Shown one piece after another: positions 1 through 10,412 of a stretch of 64,000 nucleotides of DNA. Under the pieces are notes generated by a model. The model worked only from the letters and a program-made list of their open reading frames with translations, searched no databases and had not been told where the DNA came from. The stretch covers positions 179,501 through 243,500 of the forward strand of contig NZ_NKJI01000001.1 of assembly GCF_002277815.1 (NCBI RefSeq). Reading direction: 5' to 3'. Made by a program: the position numbers and the translations under genes. This stretch comes from Pseudomonas sp. ERMR1:02 (GTDB lineage Bacteria > Pseudomonadota > Gammaproteobacteria > Pseudomonadales > Pseudomonadaceae). Every line of letters starts with the position of its first letter. Positions within the stretch are counted from its first letter, which is position 1.

Positions 1-2731
1 ATGGTCTGGTCTGCGCCGGTTTGCTCTGGAGTCCGCAGCGCTACTATCTGGTCACGGTCTGGCTGGTGTGGCTGCTGTCGCTGGTGGCGTTGCGGGTGAT
101 TCAGGTTGCAGCCTTCGATTCGGCGATTCCCAACCGTCAGGCCCATCCGATCTGGCTACGCATGTTCTTGCTGGGCTCGGGTCTGACCGGCCTGACGCTG
201 GCCGGAGCCGGTATCGCGCTGGTTCCCGCCGACAATTTCATCCAACAAGCCTGGGTTTTCGGCCTGATCGGCGCAGCGGCCCTTTCGGCCAGCGTGGCCT
301 ACGCGGTCAGCCTGCCGGCGTTTCTGTCATTCACGTTGCCCTGTTTATTGCCCGCCATCGCTTATCTGTTCTGGGACGGCGACGAGCAGGGACAGGGGTG
401 GGGCTGGTTCGGCCTGATTCTGCTGGGGGCATTGAGCGTTGTGGCCTGGCAGGTCAATCGGCTGATCGATCACGGCTTGTTGCAGCGTTTCCAGAATCAG
501 GCGCTGATCGAGCATCTGCAGCAGGCGCAAAACTGTAGTGATCAACTCAATCAGAAGCTGGCAAAGGAAATCGACCAGCGCCGGCGCGCCGAAGAGGAGT
601 TGCGCGAAATCCAGGTCGATCTGGAAAGCCGCGTCGCCCAACGCAGCCGTGAACTGGACGTTGCCAATCAGGCGCTGAGCAAAAGTGAGGCGCGCCTGGC
701 GCTTGCGCTGAAGGCCAGTGAGCTGGGGCTGTGGGACTGGAACCTGCAAACCGACGAAGTTCACCACACGCACATCAGGGAGTTGTTCGGCCTGGAGCCG
801 GAATACGTGACGGCGATGCTACGCCACCTCAAGCCACGCCTGCATCCCGAGGATCTTCCTGCACTGAGAAGGGCGCTGGTCGAGCATTTGAAGGGCCGCA
901 CCGAGGATTATCAGGTCGAGTACCGCGTGCGGCATGGCGATGGTCACTGGGTCTGGATTGAGGACCGCGGGCGAGCGGTCGAACGCGCCGAAAACGGCCG
1001 GGTGATTCGCATGGTCGGCACTCGCCGCGACATCAGCGTCAGCAAGGCACTTGAAGAGCAGCAGCAATTGGCGGCGACGGTGTTCGAGGCGGCCAGCGAA
1101 GGCATTGTGATTCTCGACCCCGATTACGCACTGATCGCGGTTAATCAGGCTTTTAGCCGCGTGACTGGCTATGAGATTGGCGACATGCTCGGGCGCAACG
1201 TCGTCGAATTGCCGTGCAGCCGCGATGCTCGTCGCCATTTCGGAGTCATTCATCAAGCCCTGGAACAGCATGGCAGCTGGCAAGGCGAACTGGTGGAAAC
1301 CCGCAAGAATGGTGAGATGTACCCGCAATGGCTGCACCTGAATACAGTGCGAGATACTCGGGGAAAAGTCAGCCATATTGTCGGCTTCTTCGCGGATCTT
1401 TCGGCGCGCCGTGAATCCGAAGAGCGCATGCGCTACTTGACCCATTACGACGAGCTTACCGGCCTGGCTAACCGTTCAATGTTCCGCGAACGGCTCAGCG
1501 AGGCGCACCAGCGAGTGCGCCAGGGGGGTATCGCAGCCTGGCGTTACTGCACATCAATCTGGACCGTTTCAAGCAGCTCAATGACAGTCTGGGTCATGAA
1601 TTCGCCGACCAGTTGTTGCAGAAAATGGCCCGGCGACTGGTCAACGCGTTGCCGGAGGCTGACACCGTCGCTCGCTTGTCCGGCGACGAGTTTGCGGTGC
1701 TGTTCAACTCCTACGGCAACCTTTCGAGCCTGGCGCGGGTGGCGACACGCTTATCGAACAAGTTGCGCTTGCCGGTGACGGTCGAGGGCCATGAACTGGT
1801 GGTCAGCGCATCGATGGGCATCAGTCTGTTGCCGGACAGCGCCAGGGATATTTCCGCGCTGGTCAGCCAGTCGAACATGGCCATGCAGCACGCCAAGCAT
1901 CTGGGCGGCAACAACTTCCAGTTCTACACCGACAGCCTGCAAGCCAGCACACTGGAGCGTTTGCAGCTGGAAAACCAACTGCGTAAAGCCGTGGAAGAGA
2001 AGCAGTTAAAGGTGTTCTATCAACCCAAGCTGTGCCTCGCCACAGGCAAGCTGAATGCCGCCGAAGCGCTGGTTCGTTGGGATCACCCAACCATGGGGCG
2101 CGTGCCACCGGGGGATTTCATCGGACTGGCCGAGGAAACCGGGCTGATCGGCCCGATCGGCGAGTTCGTGCTGCGTCAGGCTTGCTGGCAAGCCTGCGAG
2201 TGGCAGCGGCAGGGGCTTGAACCGATTCGGGTCTCAGTCAATTTGTCGGTGCATCAGCTGCGCCAGGGCAAGCTGGTCAGTCTGGTACGGCAAGTGCTGG
2301 AGGAAACCGGGCTGGCGCCGCACTACCTGGAGTTGGAACTCACCGAAAGTCAGTTGCTGGACAGCGTCGAGCACATCATTGCGACCTTCCAGCAGCTGCG
2401 TGATCTAGGGGTAAAGCTGGCGATTGACGACTTCGGCACCGGTTATTCATCACTGAGTTACCTCAAACGGATTCCGGTGGATTACGTGAAGATCGATCAG
2501 GCGTTCATTCGCGGGTTGGGGGAGGGCACTGAGGATGCGGCGATTACCCGGGCAATCATTGCCATGGCGCACGGCTTGTCGCTCAAAGTGGTGGCGGAAG
2601 GGGTGGAACGGTGCGAGCAGCTTGAATTTCTCAAGCATGAGCAGTGTGATGAGGTGCAAGGGTATCTGATCAGTCGTCCAGTCGAGGCGGATCGGCTCGT
2701 GGCGCTGCTGCGCGAACAATGCATGGAATGA
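1..2731 (+). CDS. Membrane-anchored PAS-PAS-GGDEF-EAL cyclic-di-GMP enzyme (5' partial, apparent frameshift)
   Basis: The reading frame is already open at base 3 with hydrophobic sequence, so the start lies upstream. Order seen: several membrane helices (to about base 470), a coiled coil, two PAS domains (about 700-1050 and 1070-1420), a GGDEF domain with the DELTGLANR entry motif, and an EAL domain with EALVRW, DDFGTGYSS and VVAEGVE. The GGDEF signature reads SGDEF. The EAL residues look intact, so phosphodiesterase activity is plausible; cyclase activity is less certain. The frame breaks in the G6 run at 1523-1528: a seventh G joins QRVRQGG to YRSLALLHINLD and restores the GGDEF core. The signal sensed is unknown. 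Confidence 0.88.
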
Positions 2732-2785
2732 CGGGGAACTTCCCGCCGGTTCCTTTTCGAGAGCCGCCGGGAAGAGAACGTGCTG

Positions 2786-3100
2786 TTATTCGGTAATCAT
2801 AATGTTGTCGATATGGTGCAGTAAATCGCCTTCGTAGAAGATGCTGACGCCAGTGACATTGGAATTACCCATTACTTTATATTCGACAGGTTTTTCGGTT
2901 ACGACCTGCAGTGAAACTTCTTTGGAGGTTTCAAGTTTGAGTTCCAGTCGAATATTGAATGATCGGTCCTGTAGTTTCATGTATTCCAGTTTTGGCGTAA
3001 CACCAGCGTGGGCAACGGTTACGGTGCCGTAGGTGCGGAAGGATGCTGCGCCAGGCATACGGTCAATTTGTGCGGTCCAGTCTTTGGTTTTAATGCTCAT
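2786..3100 (-). CDS. Small protein of unknown function
   Basis: A 104-residue protein starting MSIKTKDWTAQIDRMPG, preceded by a good GGAG ribosome site (CAGGAGTT before the ATG). It has no signal peptide or membrane helix and reads as alternating polar/hydrophobic beta-strand sequence (VTVAHAGVTPKLEY, RLELKLETSKEVSLQVV). I do not recognise the family. It stands alone between the GGDEF/EAL gene and the RpiR regulator and is clearly lower in GC than its neighbours, which suggests later acquisition. That it is a real gene is likely from the ribosome site and clean frame. Confidence 0.6.
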   Translation of the reverse strand: MSIKTKDWTAQIDRMPGAASFRTYGTVTVAHAGVTPKLEYMKLQDRSFNIRLELKLETSKEVSLQVVTEKPVEYKVMGNSNVTGVSIFYEGDLLHHIDNIMITE

Positions 3101-3377
3101 AGTGTGTAACTCCTGTAATTAATGTTATTGCTTCCTGCCGAGTCAATATATACAACTGAAGTAGCGGGAGGGGAACTTTGTAGTCTGGCTTTGTAAGGCT
3201 GTATGTTCCGGTAATTATCGAATGAATATTGACAGGTAGAACTTTGATGGGAGGTCGCGGCTCTTCAAGTCATGTAGCGATGGTGTGTTCGAGCACCGAG
3301 CGCGAGTGCTACATGAGGCGCGAGCACCTGAAATCGAGGGATCTGGTTACGCATTGAGCAGGCAAAAAGCCCATTCA

Positions 3378-3392
3378 TGTAGTATAACTACA
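3378..3392. promoter_or_regulatory. Palindromic operator candidate upstream of the RpiR gene
   Basis: TGTAGTATAACTACA is a perfect 6-bp inverted repeat with a 3-bp centre, about 50 bases before the start of the HexR-like gene. HexR sites in Pseudomonas are described as TTGT-N7/8-ACAA palindromes, and this site is close to that form, so autoregulation is a reasonable inference. The rest of the 339-bp gap 3101-3439 shows the promoter side of the small upstream gene and nothing else I can name. Confidence 0.5.
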
Positions 3393-3439
3393 AGCGTGCT
3401 ACATCCCCGGCAACTGCCAATAACAAAGAGTCCATCCCC

Positions 3440-4306
3440 TTGAATCTGCTGCAACACATCGCCCAGTCTCGTCACCTGTTACGCAAGTCGGAGCTCAAGG
3501 TCGCCGATCACGTGCTGCTTGACCCCGCGGCCGTGATGCACAGTTCCATGGCTGACCTGGCCCATAGCGTCGGCATCAGTGAACCGACCATCGTGCGTTT
3601 TTGCCGCGCCATCGGCTGTTCCGGGTTCCAGGACCTGAAGTTAAAGCTGGCCCAGAGTCTGGCGGCCGGCGCGAGTTTCGGGCAGTTCGCGATCCATGAA
3701 GACGATTCGGTCGCCGACTACAGCCTGAAAATTTTCGACACCACTCTGCACACCCTGATGGAGGTTCGCGAGAAGCTCGATCCGGTGGAGTTGCAGCGAG
3801 CGGTTTCGCTGATGTCCCAAGCCCAGCGTGTCGAGTTCTATGGCTTCGGCGCCTCGGGTGCAGTGGCGGCAGATGCACAGCACAAGTTTTTCCGTTTGCT
3901 GCTGACCGCAGCGGCGTATTCCGACCCGCACATGCAAGCGATGTCGGCGGTGACTTTGAAACCGACCGATGTGGCGATTTGCATTTCTCAGTCCGGGCGT
4001 TCCAAGGATCTGCTGATCACCGCCAACCTGGTGCGCGAAAGCGGTGCTTCACTGATCACCCTGTGCCCAAGTCAGACGCCGTTGGCCGAGTTGTCGACCG
4101 TCAACCTGGCGATCGACGTGCATGAAGACACCGAAATCTATACGCCGCTGACCTCTCGGATCGCCCATCTGGTGGTGATCGACGTGCTGGCGATGGGTGT
4201 GGCCATGGCGCGGGGGCCGAGCCTGGTCAACCACCTCAAAAGCGTCAAGCGCAGCCTTCGCAGCTTGCGGCTGTCACCTAAATCTGTAAAAGCGCTGGAC
4301 GATTAA
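3440..4306 (+). CDS. RpiR-family transcriptional regulator, HexR-like
   Basis: 288 residues: an N-terminal helix-turn-helix of the RpiR type (MADLAHSVGISEPTIVRFCRAIG, with the second half as recognition helix) followed by a SIS sugar-phosphate-binding domain (FYGFGASGAVAADAQHKFFRL, then ISQSGRSKDLL and SRIAHLVVIDVLA). Such proteins sense a phosphosugar, for example KDPG in HexR. It lies next to pycR-pycAB as in the PA5438 region of P. aeruginosa, so it is probably the paralogue of hexR found there and not the zwf-linked hexR itself. TTG at 3440 gives the N-terminus; an inverted repeat at 3378-3392 could be its operator. Confidence 0.85.
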   Translation: MNLLQHIAQSRHLLRKSELKVADHVLLDPAAVMHSSMADLAHSVGISEPTIVRFCRAIGCSGFQDLKLKLAQSLAAGASFGQFAIHEDDSVADYSLKIFDTTLHTLMEVREKLDPVELQRAVSLMSQAQRVEFYGFGASGAVAADAQHKFFRLLLTAAAYSDPHMQAMSAVTLKPTDVAICISQSGRSKDLLITANLVRESGASLITLCPSQTPLAELSTVNLAIDVHEDTEIYTPLTSRIAHLVVIDVLAMGVAMARGPSLVNHLKSVKRSLRSLRLSPKSVKALDD

Positions 4307-4345
4307 TTCTGATCTGAAATGGCTGGAAGGTCGTTCCGACCTTCA

Positions 4346-4437
4346 TTCGCGAGCAAGCCCGCTCCCACATTGAATTGCTGGTACACACGGATTTGTGTAC
4401 GACAGAGATAAAATGTGGGAGCGGGCTTGCTCGCGAA
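4346..4437. repeat. REPIN (GGGAGCGGGCTTGCTCGC family)
   Basis: Two 24-base REP arms face each other (4346-4369 and 4414-4437), each a copy of the GGGAGCGGGCTTGCTCGC core. The loop holds a second palindrome, GTACACA/TGTGTAC, at 4381-4400. The element lies between the RpiR gene and the next small gene. Confidence 0.9.
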
Positions 4438-4547
4438 GGCGTCCTTGATTACGCCGAAATTTTCATCTGTCTGTAACGCCCCAGCCGCCAAACCGTCATC
4501 CCTCGCGCCTATCTTGAAGCTCCCGCACTCGCCCTGGGAGACTCGAA

Positions 4548-4760
4548 ATGGCTCAGCCCTACGAAGAACGCAACAGCGCCGTCAAAACCCGTCGTCAGCA
4601 GGAAGACCAACGCCGCATGGAGTTTCGCCGTGCGATCGAAGATCGCTGCGAGAAGCGTCAACTTCTCGCCGAGATTGGCGATTTTCCTGAAGAGTTCGAA
4701 CTCAATTACTGGCAGGCTGCCTCGACAGCTTCCCGTCGAAGCGTTCAACCAGGCCGCTGA
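4548..4760 (+). CDS. Small highly charged protein
   Basis: 70 residues starting MAQPYEERNSAVKTRRQQ, preceded by a GGGAG ribosome site. The middle (RRMEFRRAIEDRCEKRQLL) is a charged helix. It resembles small Arg/Glu-rich Pseudomonas proteins of unknown role, but I cannot name the family with confidence. The 3' end overlaps the end of the convergent LysR gene by about 59 bases, so its last 20 residues are read through pycR antisense sequence and may not match homologues. Confidence 0.5.
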   Translation: MAQPYEERNSAVKTRRQQEDQRRMEFRRAIEDRCEKRQLLAEIGDFPEEFELNYWQAASTASRRSVQPGR

Positions 4761-5664
4761 TCTGCACCCGCTCGCTGCGAACAAACGCAAGGAATGCGTG
4801 GGCCACCGGTGACAGCCGTTTAGCCTTGGCTTGCACCAGGCACCAGCTACGGTACAGCGGCAGTTCTTCGACCGGCAACTCGATCAATCCGCCGGTCGCC
4901 AGTTCGAGGTTCAGGGCGTGGCGCGTCAACAGCGCAACGCCCAGGCCCGCCAACACACATTCACGCTGGGCTTCGGCGGATGAGACTTCCTGGGTCTGGT
5001 TGAAGTGCACGCGCTTCTCTTTGAAGTACTCCTCGCAAGCCAGACGCGTACCGGAGCCGGGCTCACGCAGCAGCAGCGTGTAAGGTTCGAGATCTTGCAG
5101 GCGCAGCGGTCCCATATGGCACAGCGGATGATCGGGTGGCGCAACAGCGACAATCGGGTTGTTGAGGAACGGCAGGAACTCCAGCCCCATGTCTTGCGGC
5201 ACCATGGACATGATCACCAGGTCATCGCGATTGTCAGAGAGGCGCCGTATCACCTGTCCGCGATTGACCACCGTCAGTTGCAGGTTGACCTCCGGGTGCT
5301 GGCGCTTGAATGCGGCGAACAGGTGCGGGACGAAGTACTTGGCGCTGGATTCCACTGCGAGTTTCAACTGGCCCTGCAACGAGCCCTGCATGTCGGAAAG
5401 CTGCATGTCTAGGTTTTCCAGCCGCCCGAAAATGTCCCGGCTGGCGCGTTGCAGCGCTTCGGCTGCTTCCGTCATGTAGAGTTTTTTGCCAACGTAATCG
5501 AACAATGGTTGTCCGATCAGCTCTTCCAGTTGACGAATCTGTAGGCTGACGGCCGGTTGTGTGAGGGACATTTCTTCGGCTGCGCGGCTGTAAGACCTCA
5601 AATCACAGACCTCGTTGAAGATCTGCAATTGACGCAATGTCATACGCATCAAGGACTTACGCAT
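4702..5664 (-). CDS. pycR: LysR-family regulator of the pyruvate carboxylase genes (PycR-like)
   Basis: 320 residues with an N-terminal LysR winged helix (LRQLQIFNEVCDLRSYSRAA, then TQPAVSLQIRQLEELIG) and a type 2 periplasmic-binding-like effector domain. It is divergent from pycA with a 190-bp shared control region holding an ATAAG-N6-CTTAT palindrome (5702-5717), the usual layout for a LysR regulator and its target. In P. aeruginosa the corresponding gene is PycR. Three in-frame ATGs lie near the start (codons 1, 6 and 8); I use the first. Confidence 0.85.
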   Translation of the reverse strand: MRKSLMRMTLRQLQIFNEVCDLRSYSRAAEEMSLTQPAVSLQIRQLEELIGQPLFDYVGKKLYMTEAAEALQRASRDIFGRLENLDMQLSDMQGSLQGQLKLAVESSAKYFVPHLFAAFKRQHPEVNLQLTVVNRGQVIRRLSDNRDDLVIMSMVPQDMGLEFLPFLNNPIVAVAPPDHPLCHMGPLRLQDLEPYTLLLREPGSGTRLACEEYFKEKRVHFNQTQEVSSAEAQRECVLAGLGVALLTRHALNLELATGGLIELPVEELPLYRSWCLVQAKAKRLSPVAHAFLAFVRSERVQISGLVERFDGKLSRQPASN

Positions 5665-5701
5665 TTTATGAGCGCTCTCACCGCAGGCTGATTCATCAAC
5701 T

Positions 5702-5717
5702 ATAAGTCTTTACTTAT
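5702..5717. promoter_or_regulatory. LysR-type operator candidate between pycR and pycA
   Basis: ATAAGTCTTTACTTAT is a 5-bp inverted repeat around 6 bases, a T-N11-A type LysR box, in the divergent pycR/pycA promoter region. Assignment to PycR is inferred from position only. Confidence 0.5.
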
Positions 5718-5855
5718 GCATGACCCAATAATTATTCATTTTTGTTAATCCCTTGTGAGCGCTAGTGTGGGCCTGCGACCAAATTGAAACATTTGGTCAC
5801 GCGTCGACCTGGGTCTTGCAGGTCGTGGGTACTTCCGGCTCAAGGGAAATTCCAA

Positions 5856-7270
5856 GTGATAACAAAGATCCTGATCGCCAACCGTGGTGAGATTGCCGTA
5901 CGAATCGTACGTGCCTGCGCCGAAATGGGCATTCGCTCAGTCGCGATCTATTCCGACGCCGACCGCCATGCCCTTCACGTGAAACGTGCGGACGAGGCCC
6001 ACAGCATTGGTGCCGAGCCACTGGCCGGTTACCTGAATCCGCGCAAGCTGGTGAACCTGGCCGTGGAAACCGGTTGCGATGCGTTGCACCCCGGTTACGG
6101 TTTCCTTTCGGAAAACGCGGAGCTGGCGGACATCTGCGCCGCGCGCGGTATCAAATTCATCGGCCCATCGGCAGAGGTCATCCGCCGAATGGGCGACAAG
6201 ACCGAAGCCCGCCGCAGCATGATCAAGGCTGGCGTGCCGGTTACTCCAGGCACCGAAGGCAACGTCGCGGACATCGCCGAGGCTCTGGTAGAAGGTGATC
6301 GCATTGGTTATCCGGTGATGCTCAAGGCCACTTCCGGTGGTGGCGGCCGCGGTATTCGTCGCTGCAACAGCCGCGAAGAACTTGAACAGGCTTTCCCGCG
6401 AGTGATTTCCGAAGCTACCAAGGCTTTCGGTTCTGCGGAAGTGTTCCTGGAAAAATGCATCGTCAACCCGAAACACATTGAAGCGCAGATTCTCGGCGAC
6501 AGCTTTGGCAACGTGGTGCACCTGTTCGAGCGTGATTGCTCGATCCAGCGCCGTAACCAGAAGCTGATCGAAATTGCCCCGAGTCCGCAGCTGACCCGGA
6601 ACAGCGCGCCTATATCGGCGACCTGTCGGTGCGTGCGGCCAAAGCCGTGGGTTACGAGAACGCCGGTACCGTGGAGTTCCTGCTCGCCGAGGGCGAGGTG
6701 TACTTCATGGAGATGAATACCCGGGTGCAGGTGGAACACACCATCACCGAAGAAATCACCGGTATCGACATTGTCCGCGAGCAGATCCGCATTGCATCCG
6801 GCCTGCCGCTTTCGGTGAAGCAGGAAGATATCCAGCACCGTGGTTTCGCACTGCAGTTCCGGATCAACGCCGAAGACCCGAAAAACAACTTCCTGCCAAG
6901 CTTCGGCAAGATCACCCGTTATTACGCACCCGGCGGCCCCGGCGTTCGTACCGACACGGCGATCTACACCGGTTACACCATTCCGCCGTTCTACGATTCC
7001 ATGTGCCTGAAACTGGTGGTGTGGGCGCTGACTTGGGAAGAGGCGATGGACCGTGGTTTGCGAGCCCTCGACGACATGCGTCTGCAAGGGGTAAAGACCA
7101 CCGCCGCGTACTACCAGGAAATCCTGCGTAACCCGGAATTCCGCAGCGGCCAGTTCAACACCAGCTTCGTTGAAAGCCACCCAGAACTGACCAACTACTC
7201 GATCAAGCGCAAACCCGAAGAGCTGGCCCTGGCCATCGCCGCCGCCATCGCCGCCCACGCAGGCCTGTGA
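5856..7270 (+). CDS. pycA: Pyruvate carboxylase subunit A, biotin carboxylase (apparent frameshift)
   Basis: The ATP-dependent biotin carboxylase half of a two-subunit pyruvate carboxylase making oxaloacetate. A GTG start at 5856 follows AAGGGA and gives [20 protein letters not shown]; upstream in-frame ATGs have no ribosome site. Seen: the biotin carboxylase N-domain, the ATP-grasp glycine loop [11 protein letters not shown], and the catalytic stretch [14 protein letters not shown]. The frame breaks at the CCC run 6595-6597; one more C gives [18 protein letters not shown] and exactly 471 residues, the expected family length. pycB follows 11 bases later. It could also be labelled accC-like, but the pairing with pycB argues for pyruvate carboxylase. 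Confidence 0.9.
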
Positions 7271-7281
7271 GGAATATTCCA

Positions 7282-9089
7282 ATGACTAAGAAAATCCACG
7301 TTACCGACACAATCCTGCGCGACGCCCACCAATCGCTGCTCGCGACCCGCATGCGCACCGAAGACATGCTGCCGATCTGCGACAAGCTCGACAAAGTCGG
7401 CTACTGGTCGCTGGAGTGCTGGGGCGGCGCAACATTTGACGCCTGTGTGCGCTTCCTGAAAGAAGATCCGTGGGAGCGTCTGCGCCAACTGCGCGCAGCG
7501 TTGCCTAACACGCGCCTGCAAATGCTTCTGCGTGGCCAGAACCTGCTGGGCTACCGCCACTACAGCGACGACGTGGTCAGGGCCTTCGTCGCCAAGGCAG
7601 CGGTCAACGGCATCGACGTGTTCCGTATCTTCGATGCCATGAACGACGTGCGTAACCTGCGCGTGGCCATCGAAGCGGTGAAAGCGGCGGGCAAACACGC
7701 CCAAGGCACCATCGCCTACACCACCAGCCCGGTGCACACCATCGATGCATTCGTAGCACAAGCCAAGCAAATGGAAGCCATGGGTTGCGACTCTGTGGCG
7801 ATCAAGGACATGGCCGGTTTGCTGACCCCATACGCCACCGGCGAACTGGTCAGGGCATTGAAAGCCGAGCAGTCGTTGCCAGTGTTCATTCACTCCACGA
7901 TACCGCTGGCATGGCGACCATGTGCCAGCTCAAAGCAATTGAAAACGGCGCCGACCACATCGACACGGCGATCTCCAGTTTCGCTTCGGGCACCAGCCAC
8001 CCGGGCACCGAGTCGATGGTCGCCGCCCTTAAAGGCACCGAATACGACACCGGCCTGAATCTGGAACTGCTCCAGGAAATCGGCCTGTACTTCTACGCCG
8101 TGCGCAAGAAGTACCACCAGTTCGAAAGCGAATTCACCGCGGTCGATACCCGCGTGCAGGTCAACCAGGTTCCGGGCGGCATGATCTCCAACCTGGCCAA
8201 CCAGCTCAAAGAGCAGGGCGCGCTGAATCGCATGAGCGAAGTGCTGGCAGAGATCCCGCGTGTTCGCGAAGACCTCGGCTTCCCTCCGCTGGTGACCCCG
8301 ACCTCGCAGATCGTCGGCACCCAGGCGTTCTTCAACGTGCTGGCCGGCGAGCGCTACAAGACCATCACCAACGAAGTGAAGCTGTACCTGCAAGGCGGCT
8401 ACGGCAAAGCACCGGGTACTGTGAGCGAGCAACTGCGTCGCCAGGCCATCGGCAGCGAAGAAGTGATCGACGTCCGTCCGGCCGACCTGCTCAAGCCGGA
8501 AATGGCCAAGCTGCGTGCCGACATCGGTGCCCTGGCCAAATCTGAAGAAGACGTGCTGACCTTCGCCATGTTCCCGGACATCGGCCGCAAGTTCCTCGAA
8601 GAGCGCGCTGCCGGCACCCTGACGCCAGAAGTGTTGCTGCCAATTCCTGAAGCCGGCCGCGTGGCTTCCGCAGGTGGTGAAGGCGTGCCGACCGAGTTCG
8701 TCATCGACGTCCACGGCGAAACCTACCGCGTCGACATCACTGGTGTTGGCGTGAAGGCGGAAGGCAAGCGTCACTTCTACCTGTCCATCGATGGCATGCC
8801 GGAAGAAGTGGTGTTCGAACCGCTCAACGAATTCGTCAGCGGTGGCAGCAGCAAGCGCAAACAAGCGACTGCACCGGGCCACGTCAGCACCACCATGCCG
8901 GGCAACATCGTCGATGTGCTGGTCAAGGAAGGCGACACCGTCAAGGCGGGTCAGGCCGTACTGATCACCGAAGCGATGAAGATGGAAACCGAAGTCCAGG
9001 CAGCCATCGCTGGCAAAGTCACCGCCATCCATGTGGCCAAGGGCGACCGGGTGAATCCGGGCGAGATCCTGATCGAGATCGAAGGCTGA
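7282..9089 (+). CDS. pycB: Pyruvate carboxylase subunit B, carboxyltransferase plus biotin carrier (apparent frameshift)
   Basis: Starts [20 protein letters not shown] after a GAGGAA ribosome site, 11 bases behind pycA. Domains: HMGL-like carboxyltransferase with metal and substrate motifs ([20 protein letters not shown]), the conserved carboxylase domain, and a C-terminal biotinyl domain whose EAMKMET carries the biotin lysine. The frame breaks at CC 7895-7896; a third C gives [18 protein letters not shown], the expected active-site region, and a 602-residue protein. The same family is often annotated oadA (oxaloacetate decarboxylase alpha), but no oadB/oadG membrane subunits are nearby. Confidence 0.9.
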
Positions 9090-9120
9090 GTTAACAGTCG
9101 CGATACAACGCTTTAAACCT

Positions 9121-9147
9121 CGGGGGGCATGTGCTCCCTTTTTTTAT
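9121..9147 (+). terminator. Rho-independent terminator after pycB
   Basis: A short GGGGGC/GCTCCC stem with one G-U pair, followed by a T8 run, 32 bases after the pycB stop. Confidence 0.7.
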
Positions 9148-9181
9148 GTCTGCAAATCCGTTCATGGAAACGCCGCATACC

Positions 9182-9271
9182 TGTGGGAGCGGGCTTGCTC
9201 GCGAAAGCGGTATCACATTCAGCATTTGTATAGGCTGACCCTCCGCATTCGCAAGCAAGCCCGCTCCCACA
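9182..9271. repeat. REPIN (GGGAGCGGGCTTGCTCGC family)
   Basis: Facing REP arms at about 9182-9205 and 9248-9271 between pycB and the convergent autotransporter gene; the right arm has one changed base (TTCGCAAGCAAGCC). Confidence 0.88.
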
Positions 9272-9308
9272 GGTACTGCATTGATTCTGTGACGGCGGTG
9301 AGGGTTGA

Positions 9309-10412
9309 TCAGAAGCTCATCTGCCACTGCCCAATCAATCCGTGATTGCGGCTATCGCTGCCCATTTCACCCGTGACGCCTACGCCAACTGTATTACGCG
9401 GGGAAAGCCTGAGATCCACCCCGGCGTCGACCATCAGCTTGTCACGATCCAGCGGGGCGCTGTAGACGCTGTAGTCATTGTCGCCCGTGACAAGACGTTG
9501 TCTGGTTTCGGTGTAGACCTCGCCGTACGTGTATTTCCAGCCTGCGCTGACGCGTGGAGTCAGTTGCATACCGTTACCCAGCGTATTGAGCTTCGCCAGA
9601 CGCAAGCCGAATGTGCTGCTGAAGTATTCCTCGGATTGCCCGTGCACTTTCAGCGCTGCGGCGCCTCCTTTTTCCGTGAAGCTGTCGCGTTGATACCGTT
9701 GATACCCAAGGCTCGCAAACGGTTCGATATTGACCCCGGCGCGCCCCAGGTTGTACCCCACCTGCGCAAAGGCTTGTTGGGTATTGGCATTGTAACGGCC
9801 CTTGGGACGATCCTGGACCTCATAGAATTCGGCCCGGCGTGCGCTGGCTCCGGCGTGGTTATTGTGTGTCACACCCAGGCGCAAGGACATCGGGCCATCC
9901 TGGCGAAGGGCGTAAGCACCCAGATGCCAGCTGTCCAGATCGCCGTCGAGTTCATTGCTTTTCTGACGAGTCCGGGAGCTGCCGCCCATCACACCGACAC
10001 TCCATTGCTCATCGACCGGCCAGTCGGCACCTAGTACCAGTCCCTGGGTGGAGTGTTGTAGCGGGTCATAGTCACGACTCAGTTTTCCGCTGCTTCCCAG
10101 CACCTGAAGCCAGACTCGTCCGTTGGCGTCGCTGCCAGCCGCCAGCCGAGGCGTGTTGTTCTGATTGCTGAAATCACCGGCACTGTCCAGTTGACGCATG
10201 GCGGAGAGGAGAGTGGCGCTGATTGGCCCGTCGCTATTCAAAGTAGCCTTTGCGAGGTTGGCGTTGCTGTCACCGGTCAGTAGTTCGATGATCCAGGGAG
10301 CTGTTGCGGTTGGCTCCGCCGTGGATTGTGCAGTCGCAAATTCAACCCAGCCGAAGGCAAGTGCGTTAGCCAGGACGAGGTGTTTTGGTCGGTACGTGTG
10401 TTGAGCGGGCAT
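9309..10412 (-). CDS. Autotransporter beta-domain outer membrane protein with short passenger
   Basis: 367 residues from the ATG at 10412, which follows CAGAGG; a TTG ten codons earlier is possible. A signal-like N-terminus (HLVLANALAFGWVEFATAQS) is followed by a passenger of only about 70 residues, then an autotransporter barrel: alternating strands from about residue 110, rich in aromatic residues, ending in a terminal Phe (GLIGQWQMSF), the usual outer membrane signature. It would insert into the outer membrane through Bam. The passenger is far shorter than in classical autotransporters, with no esterase, protease or adhesin repeat that I can see, so its job is unknown. Confidence 0.8.
   Translation of the reverse strand: MPAQHTYRPKHLVLANALAFGWVEFATAQSTAEPTATAPWIIELLTGDSNANLAKATLNSDGPISATLLSAMRQLDSAGDFSNQNNTPRLAAGSDANGRVWLQVLGSSGKLSRDYDPLQHSTQGLVLGADWPVDEQWSVGVMGGSSRTRQKSNELDGDLDSWHLGAYALRQDGPMSLRLGVTHNNHAGASARRAEFYEVQDRPKGRYNANTQQAFAQVGYNLGRAGVNIEPFASLGYQRYQRDSFTEKGGAAALKVHGQSEEYFSSTFGLRLAKLNTLGNGMQLTPRVSAGWKYTYGEVYTETRQRLVTGDNDYSVYSAPLDRDKLMVDAGVDLRLSPRNTVGVGVTGEMGSDSRNHGLIGQWQMSF

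Noticed and set aside
1523..1528. Phase variation or programmed frameshifting in the G6 run of the GGDEF/EAL gene
   Set aside because: A short G run alone is weak evidence, and the same type of loss occurs in many other genes without such runs, so a sequencing error is simpler.
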